62,701 nt of DNA from Gammaproteobacteria bacterium. Its GTDB lineage: Bacteria > Pseudomonadota > Gammaproteobacteria > Competibacterales > Competibacteraceae. Positions within the stretch are counted from its first letter, which is position 1; each line of letters begins with the position of its first letter. Below the pieces are notes generated by a model. The model saw only the letters and a list, made by a program, of their open reading frames with translations, searched no databases and had not been told where the DNA came from. Below are positions 16,662 to 26,638 of the stretch, one piece after another. The stretch spans positions 1 to 62,701 of the forward strand of contig JADLEK010000051.1 in assembly GCA_020846135.1 (NCBI GenBank), in the 5' to 3' direction. A program made the translations under genes and the position numbers.

Positions 16662-19055
16662 TTAGGCTGGCTGCCCGGACAGAGGCGCAGGGCGGCCGAT
16701 ATGGTAACCCTGCGCGCAATCCACCCCCAGTTCGCCCAGGATGTGCAGGATCGCTTCGTTTTCAACAAACTCGGCAATCACCCGCTTGCCCATGGCGTGA
16801 GAAATGTCGGTGATGGCTTTCACAAAAATCCGGTCTTCGCGATTTTCGACCAGATCGCGAATAAACGCCCCATCAATCTTGACGTCATCCACCGGCAGTT
16901 GCCGCAAATAGGCGTAGGACGCGAAGCCGCTGCCAAAATCATCCAGGGCGAATCGGCAGCCCAGTTTATGGACGCTCCGCATCAGGCGCGCCGCATCGCA
17001 CAGGCTGCTGATCGCGACGGTTTCGGTGATCTCGAAAGTCACGCGATCCGGGTCCACGCACTGTCTGGAGAGTTGAGCCTCTAGGTCAGACAGCAACAAA
17101 GGATCATCTAGGGCGTTGGCGGACAGATTGACCGAAAGACGCAGACCGGGATGGGCTTGCATTATCGCAATCGCGCGCGTCAAAACCCAATGATCGATCG
17201 CCTGAATCAGGCCGGTCTGTTCCGCGACCGGAATGAATTGATTGGGGTAAACCAGTCGCCCGGCGGGGTCGCGCATCCGCAGCAGCGCTTCCATATGGCT
17301 GACCTTCCCCGCCCGGATCTCGAAAATCGGCTGGCAGTGCAGCTCAAAGCGGTTCTCAGCCAGCGCATCAGCGATTTTCTCTTTCCATAACACCCGACTA
17401 TCGGCCTGTTCCCGCGCCTGATCCTCTGCCGAAAACAGATGGGCGCGGCCCCGCCCTTTGCTCTTGGCCTGATACATGGCCAGATCGGCATTGGCGATCA
17501 CCTGCTCAGGCTCCTCACCGTCGTTGGGGAATAAAGCGATGCCGATGCTGGCCGAGACCTGGTGCCGCCGGTCACGCTCGTGCAGCACCACGGATCGCAC
17601 GGCTTCCTGTAGCCGTTCTGCGACCGTGATGGCCTGCTCAACGCTTGCTTCGGGAATCGCCAGCACAAACTCGTCGCCGCCGAACCGGGCCAGCAGATCG
17701 CTTTTGCGGGCCATCTGCTGGAGTTTTTGCGCGATCTGTTCGAGCAGTTGATCGCCGACCGGGTGTCCGCTCGAATCATTCACATCCTTGAATTGATCCA
17801 AATCGAAAAACAGCAGTGCGCCGTACCGGTCATAACGCAAGGCCTGATCAAACACCCGGGTGAAATCGGCGTTGAATTGCCGACGATTGCAGAGTTTAGT
17901 CAACGGGTCGTGGCTGGCCAGCCAACCTAGGCGGTTTTCGGCATGCTCCCGATCCTGTTGCAATTGCTCCATGCGTTCGGTGAGACTGCCCACAGTCTCA
18001 ATAATCAGGTCCATTTCATCACGGGGGATTGGCGACCTGCCGAGAATCGGCAACCGGGCGCGCAGTTGCTGATACTGATTCTCGGCCAGCAACGGCAACA
18101 ACTGGGCGAGCCGGCGCAACTGCGCCAGTGGGGCCTGGATCACCAGCAACAGCAGGATTTCCGAGAGCAACAGCCCCATAAGGCCCAGCAGGAGACTATT
18201 GCGAATAGCCGCCACGACTGCCTTTTGCTGGGCAGTGACCTGATTAATCGCAAAAACTTCCACCCTCGGCACCAGCGTGGCGAGGCGAAACAGTTCGAAC
18301 CAATCCCCGCCAAGGTGGATCAGCAGCGGCGCATCACCGACAAGCCTGCCGGGGTGGGTAAACCCGGCCTGGCGAAGAATGGGATCAAGCCGCTCCTGAT
18401 GGGTCATTGCCGGGAAGCGGCGCTGGTTTGCAGACGTTGCCGCTGTCGGTTCGGTGCCGGACGCGATCACCACCGCATCGGCATCGGTCAACGCATTGAA
18501 AGTCAGCAGCGCATCGGCCAGCGACCGACCCAGCACCAGAGTTCCGGCAAACTGGCCCTGCTCTAACAGCGGCGCAGCCAGATACAGGCGGCATTCCTCC
18601 CCACAGGACATCAGGGACTGGGTATGTTCTGGGGCATCCCGAAATTGTGCGCTGACCTCGACCGGTAACGCTGTCGCCTCAGCGGGCCATAGCACGGTGG
18701 TCGCGCCATTGGCCTTGATCCAGTGAACCGAGCGGATATCCCATTCCAGATCGAGCATGAAACCATTAGCGCCGATGGCCCGGCGTAGCCGCGCATCGAG
18801 ATCAGGATCGGAACCATCCGATCCCACCAGCGGCGCCAGGTTAGCCAGCCGCGCCATCTGGCGATAACCGTCATCCAGCAGGGCTTGAAATTGCCGGGTC
18901 TGCTGATTGCGAAGCTGCACCTGTTGCAGTTCAAACTGTCGCGCTGACTGGCGGTAGACCAGGAACGCCAATGAGCCATTAACCAGCACCAGAATAACGC
19001 TGAGGACAATCAGCGCTTTCCAGCGCAGGCTCAAATAACCGATGGGAAGGTTCAA
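16662..19055 (-). CDS. Membrane GGDEF-EAL cyclic-di-GMP signalling protein
   Basis: 797 residues, starting with TTG 19055 (GAGG upstream). TM1 at about 13-34 and TM2 at about 286-308 flank a periplasmic sensor domain of 250 residues that contains two Cys (151 and 155). A HAMP-like linker and coiled coil follow. The GGDEF domain has an intact FGGDEF at 458-463 and the RxxD inhibitory site (450-453). The EAL domain has EALLR (589-593), SVNLSANAL, TFEITET, LDDFGSGFASY, VKIDG and QGYHIGRP, so phosphodiesterase activity is plausible. It starts 27 bases after the channel protein gene. Both activities look possible; which dominates is unknown. Confidence 0.92.
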   Translation of the reverse strand: MNLPIGYLSLRWKALIVLSVILVLVNGSLAFLVYRQSARQFELQQVQLRNQQTRQFQALLDDGYRQMARLANLAPLVGSDGSDPDLDARLRRAIGANGFMLDLEWDIRSVHWIKANGATTVLWPAEATALPVEVSAQFRDAPEHTQSLMSCGEECRLYLAAPLLEQGQFAGTLVLGRSLADALLTFNALTDADAVVIASGTEPTAATSANQRRFPAMTHQERLDPILRQAGFTHPGRLVGDAPLLIHLGGDWFELFRLATLVPRVEVFAINQVTAQQKAVVAAIRNSLLLGLMGLLLSEILLLLVIQAPLAQLRRLAQLLPLLAENQYQQLRARLPILGRSPIPRDEMDLIIETVGSLTERMEQLQQDREHAENRLGWLASHDPLTKLCNRRQFNADFTRVFDQALRYDRYGALLFFDLDQFKDVNDSSGHPVGDQLLEQIAQKLQQMARKSDLLARFGGDEFVLAIPEASVEQAITVAERLQEAVRSVVLHERDRRHQVSASIGIALFPNDGEEPEQVIANADLAMYQAKSKGRGRAHLFSAEDQAREQADSRVLWKEKIADALAENRFELHCQPIFEIRAGKVSHMEALLRMRDPAGRLVYPNQFIPVAEQTGLIQAIDHWVLTRAIAIMQAHPGLRLSVNLSANALDDPLLLSDLEAQLSRQCVDPDRVTFEITETVAISSLCDAARLMRSVHKLGCRFALDDFGSGFASYAYLRQLPVDDVKIDGAFIRDLVENREDRIFVKAITDISHAMGKRVIAEFVENEAILHILGELGVDCAQGYHIGRPAPLSGQPA

Positions 19056-19082
19056 TGAATCAGCCTCGGATGTGGAGCCGGA

Positions 19083-20270
19083 TCAAAAACGAAAGGCCGC
19101 CTGGACAGCGAACAGGCTCCAGTCTTCCTGCAACTGGCTGGGGTCGGGATTTTCCCGGGGCGACAAAATGAACGTGCCGTGGTTCCACTGATATTCGGCG
19201 CGCACCATCCAGTGGCGGTCAATGTCCCAGCGCAGGCCGGCGCTCCAGATCTTGGAGAAGCTGTTAAATGGCGGAGAAAAACCACCGGTCAAGTCCGATT
19301 GTCGGGTCCCGTCGCGGTCCTTACGGTCGCTGAAGCCTTCCTGGTAGCACAGCATCAGTTCGAGATCGGGGCGAATGCGGTAGATCCCCTGCAGATAGTA
19401 ACCCTCGCCAGTGCTTTTGCGGTCTGGATTCAGTGGGCCGTAGTCATGCCATTCCAGGGATTCGCGGGCATACTCGGCGGACAGGCTCCAGTCCTCGGTG
19501 TTGTATTGAAACGATGCAATCCAGTAAATGAGATCGGTCGCGCCGGCGAGCAGCGACTGTGCGCCGGGATCGAACTGCATGGACAGCACTGCGCCGCCCA
19601 GACCGAGCTTGAGCCGATCATCCAAGGTAGCGTACCAGAGACTGACCAGTCTGGTCAGGCCATTAGGCTCGAGGTCGCCGTCAAAGTTGTTGCCGAGATA
19701 GGTCCATTCGACATTTTCATCGTTCACCGCCCGGCCCCCGCCGAAAGTCAACGACAGGTTGCCTGTCTCGCCGTAGAGATGGTCATAAAACATCAGACCA
19801 TCGGAAGCGAGCATCAGGTTGCGAACCTTATCGAAGTAAACCACCTGGGGCAGAAAAATCCCGGGATGGGTGAAGGGAACGTCGCGGGTCTCGTTGTAGA
19901 GTCCCAGCGGATTCTTGATCCGCCCGACTCGCAGTCCCAGCGCGTGGGTCATGGTTGAGGCAAAGGTGACATCAGCCAGCGCGTAGTCCAAGGCTGGCGT
20001 CCCGTCGTACAGGTCGCCGGTGCGGCGGGATAGCAATTGCGCCGACAACAGGATGCTGGGGTTGAATTGCAAGGAGGCGTTGACGCCTAATTCGGTGAAG
20101 TCGAACGAGGTGTTATTGCTGTCGCCGAAGAAGCGGTTATCGCTGGTGTTCACTGCGCCCTGACTGGCGAAACCGTGAATTTGCAGACGGTCCCAGACTG
20201 ATTCTTCGGCATGGAGGCCTGCCGCGCTAAACGCCGCCAGCAAAGTGATCACAAGTCGCCGGATACCCAT
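19083..20270 (-). CDS. Porin-like outer membrane beta-barrel protein
   Basis: 395 residues. ATG 20270 is one base after the stop of the upstream gene and begins a clear signal peptide (MGIRRLVITLLAAFSAAGLH, cleavage after AEE or nearby). The mature protein consists of alternating amphipathic strands rich in Tyr, Trp and Asp, starts with LQIHGFASQGAVNTSDN, and ends in Phe (AAFRF), the standard signal for BAM-dependent insertion. The substrate is unknown. Its place between a phosphate-binding-like protein and a c-di-GMP sensor suggests a joint sensing role. Confidence 0.8.
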   Translation of the reverse strand: MGIRRLVITLLAAFSAAGLHAEESVWDRLQIHGFASQGAVNTSDNRFFGDSNNTSFDFTELGVNASLQFNPSILLSAQLLSRRTGDLYDGTPALDYALADVTFASTMTHALGLRVGRIKNPLGLYNETRDVPFTHPGIFLPQVVYFDKVRNLMLASDGLMFYDHLYGETGNLSLTFGGGRAVNDENVEWTYLGNNFDGDLEPNGLTRLVSLWYATLDDRLKLGLGGAVLSMQFDPGAQSLLAGATDLIYWIASFQYNTEDWSLSAEYARESLEWHDYGPLNPDRKSTGEGYYLQGIYRIRPDLELMLCYQEGFSDRKDRDGTRQSDLTGGFSPPFNSFSKIWSAGLRWDIDRHWMVRAEYQWNHGTFILSPRENPDPSQLQEDWSLFAVQAAFRF

Positions 20271-20271
20271 T

Positions 20272-20790
20272 TCAGCGGACCTCCAGGATACGGACTTGCG
20301 GGGGATTCGATCCGGATTCCACATAACCAATTGCCCCAGGGGTCGCAGTGACCTGCTCCAGCATCTCCTGCTCGGTGGCTACGGTGATCGGCACCTGGCC
20401 GGTCCCGGAAAAGAGCTGCCGATCCCAGACCTGCCGCAACTGGTAGGGAAACAGACCGAGGATATTTTTGGCGAACCGGCGATGCAGGGGATGCTCGTCA
20501 GGGAGAACAAACACCTTGACGGGCCTCTGGTTATCCAGCAGTTTGAGCCGCAAAGTGAAGTACAGCCGGACATCGTTCCGATCCAGCGGAACCGCCGGCC
20601 AATCCTGATTCACAATCAAGTCCTGGGCGATCAGCGCCGGTGGACACAAGACAACGATGATCAGGGCGGCGGCGCTCGCGCTCAGCCACAAGCGCTGCGA
20701 ATAGCGATGCACACCGTTATCGCCCGATTGCGGCGCAGATTCCTGAGCATACCGTTGGAAATAGCCCCGGTTGCAACTCAGTTTAGACAT
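20272..20790 (-). CDS. Small PstS-like periplasmic substrate-binding-domain protein
   Basis: 172 residues if ATG 20790 is used. The segment LPDEHPLHRRFAKNILGLFP, then QVWDRQLFSGTGQVPI and ATPGAIGYVESG, matches the short PBP-like domain related to phosphate-binding PstS. The hydrophobic segment (LWLSASAAALIIVVLCPPAL) begins about 34 residues in. GTG 20712 would put a normal short signal peptide at the N-terminus and may be the true start; an ATG at 20847 is also open. A 16-bp duplication covers ATG 20790. It is first in the probable operon with the porin and the GGDEF-EAL protein. Confidence 0.7.
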   Translation of the reverse strand: MSKLSCNRGYFQRYAQESAPQSGDNGVHRYSQRLWLSASAAALIIVVLCPPALIAQDLIVNQDWPAVPLDRNDVRLYFTLRLKLLDNQRPVKVFVLPDEHPLHRRFAKNILGLFPYQLRQVWDRQLFSGTGQVPITVATEQEMLEQVTATPGAIGYVESGSNPPQVRILEVR

Positions 20791-20814
20791 ACAGGATCTT
20801 AGACATGCAGGATC
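20783..20814 (-). repeat. 16-bp tandem repeat duplicating a start codon
   Basis: ttagacatacaggatc (20783-20798) is followed by ttagacatgcaggatc (20799-20814), one base different. Read on the minus strand each copy contains ATGTCTAA. The upstream ATG (20806) opens a seven-codon frame MSKILYV whose TAA lies inside the second copy, directly over the ATG 20790 reading frame. Confidence 0.85.
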
Positions 20815-20978
20815 GCCACTCCAGACCGGTTTCTTATCTGCGATCATTTCGCTTGATTCTGTTGATCTTCCATAATGGCGTCAACCCGATGTCACCCGGT
20901 TTGAAACGAGGCGGCATGATCATTGATGGAGCTAGTTATAGCATCCGGTGATACATCCAACCTGGGTATTTAGCTTGA

Positions 20979-21653
20979 ATGATCACGATCCGCAATCTCG
21001 GTAAACATTACACCGAAGGCGAAACGCAACGCCTCATTTTCACCGAGCTGAATCTGGACATTGCGCGCGGCCGGTTTGTCGCTCTGCTCGGTCAGTCCGG
21101 CTCCGGCAAGTCCACCCTGCTCAATTTGTTGGCGGGCATCGATCAACCCGATACCGGGGAAATCGTCATCGCCGGCCAGACCATTACCGCCTTGCCCGAA
21201 GTTGAGCGCACCCGGTTCCGCCGCCGCCAGATCGGTTTCGTATTCCAGTTTTTCAATCTGATTCCCACCCTGACCGTTGCCGAAAACCTGCTGTTGCCAC
21301 TGGAGTTGAACCGGCTGGCGACCCCGGAGCAGCGTGAGCGGGCGCTGGAACTGCTGGATAACGTCGGCTTGGGCGACCGGCGGGACAGTTTCCCGGAATG
21401 GCTGTCCGGCGGTGAACAACAACGCTTGGCGATGGCGCGAGCGGTGGTGCATCGCCCCCTGCTGTTGCTGGCCGATGAACCGACCGGCAATCTCGATGCG
21501 GCTACGGGCGGGCGGATTCTCGATTTGCTGCTGAATCTGCATCAGCAGGCCGGAACCACCATTGTCATGGTCACCCACAGCCGGGAAGTCGCCGCCCGCG
21601 CCGACCGGGTGTTGCTGCTGGATGCGGGCCGGATTCGGGAGATTGGGCCGTGA
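20979..21653 (+). CDS. ABC transporter ATPase, LolD/MacB-like
   Basis: 224 residues. Motifs: Walker [11 protein letters not shown]-loop [17 protein letters not shown], signature [14 protein letters not shown], Walker [13 protein letters not shown] and H-loop VMVTHS. This subgroup (LolD, MacB, FtsE, YbbA) works with FtsX-fold permeases in lipid, lipoprotein or mechanotransmission functions rather than classical import. Its stop overlaps the permease start by four bases. The segment 20848-20978 upstream is a divergent promoter region with no clear consensus element. Confidence 0.9.
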   Translation: MITIRNLGKHYTEGETQRLIFTELNLDIARGRFVALLGQSGSGKSTLLNLLAGIDQPDTGEIVIAGQTITALPEVERTRFRRRQIGFVFQFFNLIPTLTVAENLLLPLELNRLATPEQRERALELLDNVGLGDRRDSFPEWLSGGEQQRLAMARAVVHRPLLLLADEPTGNLDAATGGRILDLLLNLHQQAGTTIVMVTHSREVAARADRVLLLDAGRIREIGP

Positions 21654-24157
21654 CGCCGTTGCTGTGGCGGGCGTTGTGGCGGCATCCGTTGCGCCATCCG
21701 TGGCAACTGGGACTGGCGATCCTGGGCATCGCGCTCGGTGTCGCCGTCGTCGTCGCGGTGGATTTGGCGAACGTCAGCGCCCGCCGCAGTTTCGATCTGG
21801 CGATGAACCGGGTCACCGGTCAGGCCACTCACCGGATTGTCGGCGATGCGCAGGGCCTTCCCGAAGCACTTTATGTCCAGTTGCGGCTGGAGCGGGGATT
21901 GCGCCAGTCCGCGCCGGTGGTGACCGGCTACCTGCCCCGCGCCGATCAGTCGGAGCAACTGCTGCAAATCCTCGGCATTGATCCGTTTGCCGAAGCACCG
22001 TTCCGTGACTTCACGGCGACCGGTTCCGGCAGCGCTGTGGATCTGCGGGCGTTGCTGCTCAATCCCAATGCCGCATTGTTGCCGGCGGAACTGGGCGAAA
22101 CGGTGACGCTGCGGCGAGGGGAACAGCGCTTGACCTTGCATCGGGCCGGGAATCTGGAAGGACCGGCGCTGGCCGGGTTGATCATCACCGACCTCAGCAC
22201 GGCCCAAGCCCTGTTGGGTAAAACCGGCCGGCTTAGTCACATCGATCTGATCCTGGCGGAGGACTCTGCCAGCGAACGGCAAGCGGTGGAGTTGCGCAAC
22301 GGGCTGCCGCCGGGAGTACAGCTGGAACGGCCGGCGGAACGCAATCAGGCCACTGCCGATCTCAGCGCCGCTTTTTCGCTGAATCTGACCGCGATGAGTC
22401 TGCTGGCGCTGGTGGTTGGAATATTCCTGATTTACAACGCGATCTCTTTTTCGGTGGTGCAACGCCGGGCGCTGCTAGGGTTGTTGCGGGCGCTGGGCGT
22501 CAGTCGCCGGGAGCTGTTCATTGGCATCCTCGGCGAGGCGCTGCTGCTTGGCTTGGCGGGAACCCTGCTCGGCGGGCTGCTCGGTCTATGGCTGGGCTCC
22601 GGGCTGGTGCATCTGGTTACCCGCACCATCAATGATCTGTATTACGTCCTCAGCGTCCGCGAATTTTTCCTCGATCCCGGATCGCTGGCCAAAGGCGCCG
22701 CCTTGGGGGTGTTGGCGACGCTGGCGGCGGCTTGGCTGCCCGCGCGGGAAGCGGCTGATATTCCGCCCGGGCTGGCCTTGAGCCGCGCTCATCTGGAAAG
22801 CCGCTGGCAGGCGGCGCTGCCCCGACTGATGATGGCAGGTCTGGCCTTGCTGGTTGCGGGCGGCTTGACCGTGACGTTTTCCCATTCGTTACCGGGCGGA
22901 TTCGCCGGCCTGTTTTTGCTGATCATCGGCTGTGCGGCGCTCACCCCGCCGGTGGTGGCCGGACTGGTCCAGTTGAATCAGCCGCTGGCTGGTCGCCTCG
23001 GCTTATTGGCGCGGATGGCCAACCGCGATGTCGCTCGCCACCTGAGCCGCACCGGGATTGCGGTCGCAGCATTGATGGCGGCGCTGGCAACGACGGTTGG
23101 GGTTGGGGTGATGGTAGACAGCTTCCGGGGCGGAGTAGCGATCTGGATTAACGATCTCCTGAACGCCGATTTATACATCGCTCCACCGGCGCTTGCCGAT
23201 GGCAGCGACCGGGTGGAATTGCTGGATCCGACGGCGCTGACTGCAATCCGCAATACCCCGGAGATAGCCGCAGTCTCGACTTACCGGGGGAGCCGGATTG
23301 ATCTGGAAGGCCGCCCCATCACCTTGATCGCGGTTAATCTCGCGCCGCAGTCCCAAGCTGGTTATCGCCTGCTCGACGGCGAGCCGGCGACCCTCTGGCC
23401 GGCGTTTCAGACCGGTGAAGCAGTGCTGATTTCCGAACCGCTGGCTTATCGGCGGCGCTTGCAAACCGGCGACCGGTTGGAATTACCGACGCCTTCCGGG
23501 CCAAAGTCCTATGCGATTGCCGGAATCTTTTTGGACTACGGTTCTGAACATGGGCGGATTCTGCTGCATCGGTCCGGCTATGAACGCGACTGGCATGATG
23601 CGGGGATTGGCTCGGCTGCGGTGTTTATTGCTATCGGGCAGAATTTGGCTAATGTGCGGGAACAGTTGCAGGAGCGCTTGGGACCGATTCAGCCGCTGGT
23701 GATTCGCGCCAACCGCGACATTCAGCAATTCACCTTGGATATTTTTGACCGCACGTTTGTGATTACTCAGGTCTTGCGGCTATTGGCGATCTTGGTCGCA
23801 GTTGTTGGCATTTTAAGCGCCTTGCTGGCTTTGCAACTGGAGCGGGCGCGGGAGTTTGCGGTATTGCGGGCTACTGGAATGACTACGATGGAAGTCGGCG
23901 GACTGGCCTCGCTGCAAACCGGCTTGATGGGCGCCGCTGCCGGATTGCTGGCGATTCCGACCGGACTGTTATTAGCCGCTGTCCTGATTTTTGTGATTAA
24001 CCGCCGGGCGTTTGGCTGGAGCCTGCCATTTGAAATCAATCCACTCTTGCTGTTGGAAACCTTGGGCCTGGCGATCAGTACGGCGTTATTGGCTGGCCTG
24101 TATCCGATTTGGCGAATGGCCCGCGCCCGGCCCGCCGATGCGCTAAGAATGGAATGA
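21650..24157 (+). CDS. FtsX-like ABC transporter permease
   Basis: 835 residues starting with GTG 21650 inside the ATPase stop. An N-terminal membrane segment ([20 protein letters not shown]) is followed by a large periplasmic domain. Three helices around residues 245-375 include [20 protein letters not shown], the FtsX-domain signature. A second membrane/periplasmic half ends in another FtsX domain ([20 protein letters not shown]). This duplicated layout is that of YbbP-type permeases. Loss of E. coli YbbA/YbbP gives little phenotype, so the cargo is not predictable. Confidence 0.88.
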   Translation: MTPLLWRALWRHPLRHPWQLGLAILGIALGVAVVVAVDLANVSARRSFDLAMNRVTGQATHRIVGDAQGLPEALYVQLRLERGLRQSAPVVTGYLPRADQSEQLLQILGIDPFAEAPFRDFTATGSGSAVDLRALLLNPNAALLPAELGETVTLRRGEQRLTLHRAGNLEGPALAGLIITDLSTAQALLGKTGRLSHIDLILAEDSASERQAVELRNGLPPGVQLERPAERNQATADLSAAFSLNLTAMSLLALVVGIFLIYNAISFSVVQRRALLGLLRALGVSRRELFIGILGEALLLGLAGTLLGGLLGLWLGSGLVHLVTRTINDLYYVLSVREFFLDPGSLAKGAALGVLATLAAAWLPAREAADIPPGLALSRAHLESRWQAALPRLMMAGLALLVAGGLTVTFSHSLPGGFAGLFLLIIGCAALTPPVVAGLVQLNQPLAGRLGLLARMANRDVARHLSRTGIAVAALMAALATTVGVGVMVDSFRGGVAIWINDLLNADLYIAPPALADGSDRVELLDPTALTAIRNTPEIAAVSTYRGSRIDLEGRPITLIAVNLAPQSQAGYRLLDGEPATLWPAFQTGEAVLISEPLAYRRRLQTGDRLELPTPSGPKSYAIAGIFLDYGSEHGRILLHRSGYERDWHDAGIGSAAVFIAIGQNLANVREQLQERLGPIQPLVIRANRDIQQFTLDIFDRTFVITQVLRLLAILVAVVGILSALLALQLERAREFAVLRATGMTTMEVGGLASLQTGLMGAAAGLLAIPTGLLLAAVLIFVINRRAFGWSLPFEINPLLLLETLGLAISTALLAGLYPIWRMARARPADALRME

Positions 24158-25326
24158 AGCTGCTCATGATTTCATACCGACACTGGATGGGTTGGCTGTT
24201 AATCGCCGGTTTCAGCCTCAGCCTGACGGCCTATCTGTTCTGGCCCCGCACCCAACTAGCGGGAAACAGCATCGCGGTCAATGCCGCCTTAGGCAGCGGC
24301 GATAACACCGGTTATCAGCGGGCTGAGCAACCGCGCCCCTTCCAGTTTCCCGCAGATCATGGGCCGCACCCGCAATTTCGCAACGAATGGTGGTACGCGA
24401 CCGGCAATCTGACCGACGCGGCAGGCCGGCAGTTTGGCTATCAACTGACGCTGTTCCGCATTGCGCTGACTCCCACTACGCCGGTTGCTGATTCCGCTTG
24501 GCGGACCGCGCAGATCTACATGGGCCATTTTGCGCTAACCGATGTGGCCGATCAGCGGCATTATGGCTTTGAACGCTTCAGCCGGGGCGCGCTGGGACTG
24601 GCCGGAGCGCAGTCTGAACCATTCCGGGTCTGGCTGGAAAACTGGGAACTGTCGGGTGGCGAGTCTGAACTTTGGCCGATGCGGATTCGCGCTCAGGAAG
24701 AGGTCATTGCCGTTGACCTGACGCTAAATCCCGGCAAGCCGCTGGTTTTGCAAGGCGACCGGGGCTTGAGTCAGAAAAGCGCCGAACCGGGCAATGCGTC
24801 CTATTACTACTCTTACCCACGGCTGCCGACTGAGGGGACGATTCAAATCAGCGGCCAGACGTTTACCGTCAATGGGGCTAGTTGGCTGGATCGGGAATGG
24901 AGCACCAGTGCGCTGGGGTCGGAACAAAGCGGTTGGGACTGGTTTGCGCTACAACTGGATGATGGGCGGGAGCTGATGTTTTATCGGTTGCGGCGCAAGG
25001 ACGGCGGCACGGATCGTTTTAGCCAAGGCGTACTGGTTGCCACCGATGGCCAGACCCAGCTATTGCGCTTCGATGAAGTGGATTTGCAACCGCTGGGTGA
25101 ATGGCAAAGTCCGCAGACTAGCGACCGTTATCCCGCCAGTTGGCGATTGAGAGTACCCGCCGAAACGCTGGATTTAACTGTGACGCCCAAAGCCGCCGAT
25201 CAGGAAATGCGGCTCACGGTGCGGTATTGGGAAGGCGCGGTTACCGTGAGTGGTCGCGCCGGCGATCAGAAAATAACCGGGCAGGGTTATCTGGAGATGA
25301 CGCGGGAGGAATCCACACATCCTTAA
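24154..25326 (+). CDS. AttH/CrtC-type lipocalin-like exported protein
   Basis: 390 residues; ATG 24154 overlaps the permease stop (ATGA). One N-terminal membrane anchor or signal (WMGWLLIAGFSLSLTAYLFW). The body has PADHGPHPQFRNEWWYATGN, YMGHFALTDV, WLDREWSTSALG and GWDWFALQLDDGRELMFYRL, which are hallmarks of the family that includes AttH and hydroxyneurosporene synthase (carotenoid 1,2-hydratase), built of two lipocalin-like barrels. Its coupling to the ATPase and permease suggests a periplasmic lipid-handling partner. No carotenoid genes are nearby, so a hydratase role is unlikely. Confidence 0.85.
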   Translation: MKLLMISYRHWMGWLLIAGFSLSLTAYLFWPRTQLAGNSIAVNAALGSGDNTGYQRAEQPRPFQFPADHGPHPQFRNEWWYATGNLTDAAGRQFGYQLTLFRIALTPTTPVADSAWRTAQIYMGHFALTDVADQRHYGFERFSRGALGLAGAQSEPFRVWLENWELSGGESELWPMRIRAQEEVIAVDLTLNPGKPLVLQGDRGLSQKSAEPGNASYYYSYPRLPTEGTIQISGQTFTVNGASWLDREWSTSALGSEQSGWDWFALQLDDGRELMFYRLRRKDGGTDRFSQGVLVATDGQTQLLRFDEVDLQPLGEWQSPQTSDRYPASWRLRVPAETLDLTVTPKAADQEMRLTVRYWEGAVTVSGRAGDQKITGQGYLEMTREESTHP

Positions 25327-25372
25327 CCAGCCTGCCCCGATTAATCTTCAAGGCCGCAAATAATCGGGCTGG
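25327..25372. terminator. Imperfect inverted repeat between convergent genes
   Basis: CCAGCC...CCGATTA at the left pairs with TAATCGG-GCTGG at the right, with a small bulge. It sits between the stop of the AttH-like gene and the end of the 25348 gene, so it may act as a two-way terminator. There is no long T run. Confidence 0.35.
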
Positions 25373-25788
25373 TCGTAACCGCGCTGAGAGGGTCGATCCC
25401 GGTTACCGCGATCCTGGTGAGTTGCCCGCCAAATATCGCGGACATTGACGTACCAGACCCCATTTTGGAACTCGCCTACGTCGCGTAAATTGACCCGGCC
25501 CCAGTCATCGCCAACCTTGATCTTGTAGCTCGACCGCACTTTGATCCGGACGTCGCGGTATTCTAGAAACGCCGTTTCCCCCGGACTGAGCGTCCAGTAT
25601 TCGCCAATCCGCTCGCGATCACTGGTCCACATGGTGAGCTTGACCTCATCGCGCCAGTCATTAGTGACCTGAATCGTCCCACGCCGGCCACCCTCGCCAC
25701 GGTAATACTCTTGGGCAGCTACCCAAGCCGGGGCTGTCAGCAACAGCACCGCCAGCATTCCGCCTACTTTCAACCACTGTGCATTCAT
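25348..25788 (-). CDS. Small exported protein of unknown function
   Basis: 146 residues; ATG 25788 follows AGGAGGG, a strong ribosome binding site. The signal peptide is MNAQWLKVGGMLAVLLLTAP, cleaved after WVAAQ. The mature part is a predicted beta-rich domain: GTIQVTNDWRDEVKLTMWTS, LSPGETAFLEYRDVRIKVRS and VNLRDVGEFQNGVWYVNVRD, ending in a polar Arg/Asp/Gln-rich tail. I do not recognise a family. It is separated from rlmB by about 90 bases and is the end of the minus-strand block. Confidence 0.75.
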   Translation of the reverse strand: MNAQWLKVGGMLAVLLLTAPAWVAAQEYYRGEGGRRGTIQVTNDWRDEVKLTMWTSDRERIGEYWTLSPGETAFLEYRDVRIKVRSSYKIKVGDDWGRVNLRDVGEFQNGVWYVNVRDIWRATHQDRGNRDRPSQRGYDQPDYLRP

Positions 25789-25880
25789 TGAAATAACCCT
25801 CCTCAAGGGGTCTGGAAAAGTAACCATTGCCAACTATAGACGGCGAATCATGACTGCTCAATCCTGGCGATCCACCGATT

Positions 25881-26633
25881 TTAATGTCCAAAACCGCGTT
25901 GCCGCCGGGCCTCGAACAGAAAGACGCCCGCCGCCACCGACACGTTCAGGCTCTCCACCCCGCCCGCAGCCAGCGGAATTTGCGCCAGCCGGTCGCACAC
26001 CTCGCGGGTCAAGCGCCGCAGACCTTTCTCTTCTGCCCCCAGCACGATGACAGTCGGCAGGGTGAAATCGACGGCGTAAAGACCAGCTTCCGCCTCACCC
26101 GCCGCGCCGATGATCCAGACGCCTTGATCCTTTAAATCGCGCAGCGCCCGCGCCAGATTAGTGACGGGAATAAAGGGTGTAATTTCCGCTGCTCCGCAAG
26201 CCACCTTGCGCACCGTTGCATTCAAACCGACCGCCCGATCCACCGGCGCAATCACTGCGTGAACTCCCGCCGCCGCTGCGCTCCGCAAACAGGCCCCCAG
26301 ATTATGCGGGTCCTGCACCCCGTCCAACGCCAGCAGCAGCGCCGGTTCCACAGTCGCCGCCAGCAATGCCGGCAAATCGGCTTCGCTATAGGTGCGCTGC
26401 TGAACCGCCAGCCGGGCCATCACCCCCTGATGCCGGATGCCGCCACTGAGCCGATCCAGTTCCGCCCGGTCGGTCAGACGAACCTGCGTCCCGTGGGTGG
26501 CGGCGACATCCAGCAACGCCTGAATCCGTCCATCCCGGCGCTGCCGCTCCACCAACAGTTCCTGCACTTGCTCCGGCTCGTAGCGCAGCGCCGCCGCGAC
26601 TGCATGAAGTCCGTAAATCCGTTGTTCAGCCAC
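25881..26633 (-). CDS. rlmB: 23S rRNA (guanosine-2'-O)-methyltransferase RlmB
   Basis: 250 residues from GTG 26633, which has AAGGAA eight bases upstream inside the last codons of rnr and gives the standard N-terminus EQRIYGLHAVAAAL. It methylates the ribose of G2251 in E. coli 23S rRNA. The SpoU/TrmD-knot motifs are present: DGVQDPHNLGACLRSAAAAG, VIVLGAEEKGLRRLTR and IPLAAGGVESLNVSVAAGVF. The rnr-rlmB pair is standard in gammaproteobacteria. Confidence 0.94.
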   Translation of the reverse strand: MAEQRIYGLHAVAAALRYEPEQVQELLVERQRRDGRIQALLDVAATHGTQVRLTDRAELDRLSGGIRHQGVMARLAVQQRTYSEADLPALLAATVEPALLLALDGVQDPHNLGACLRSAAAAGVHAVIAPVDRAVGLNATVRKVACGAAEITPFIPVTNLARALRDLKDQGVWIIGAAGEAEAGLYAVDFTLPTVIVLGAEEKGLRRLTREVCDRLAQIPLAAGGVESLNVSVAAGVFLFEARRQRGFGH

Positions 26634-26638
26634 GGACG

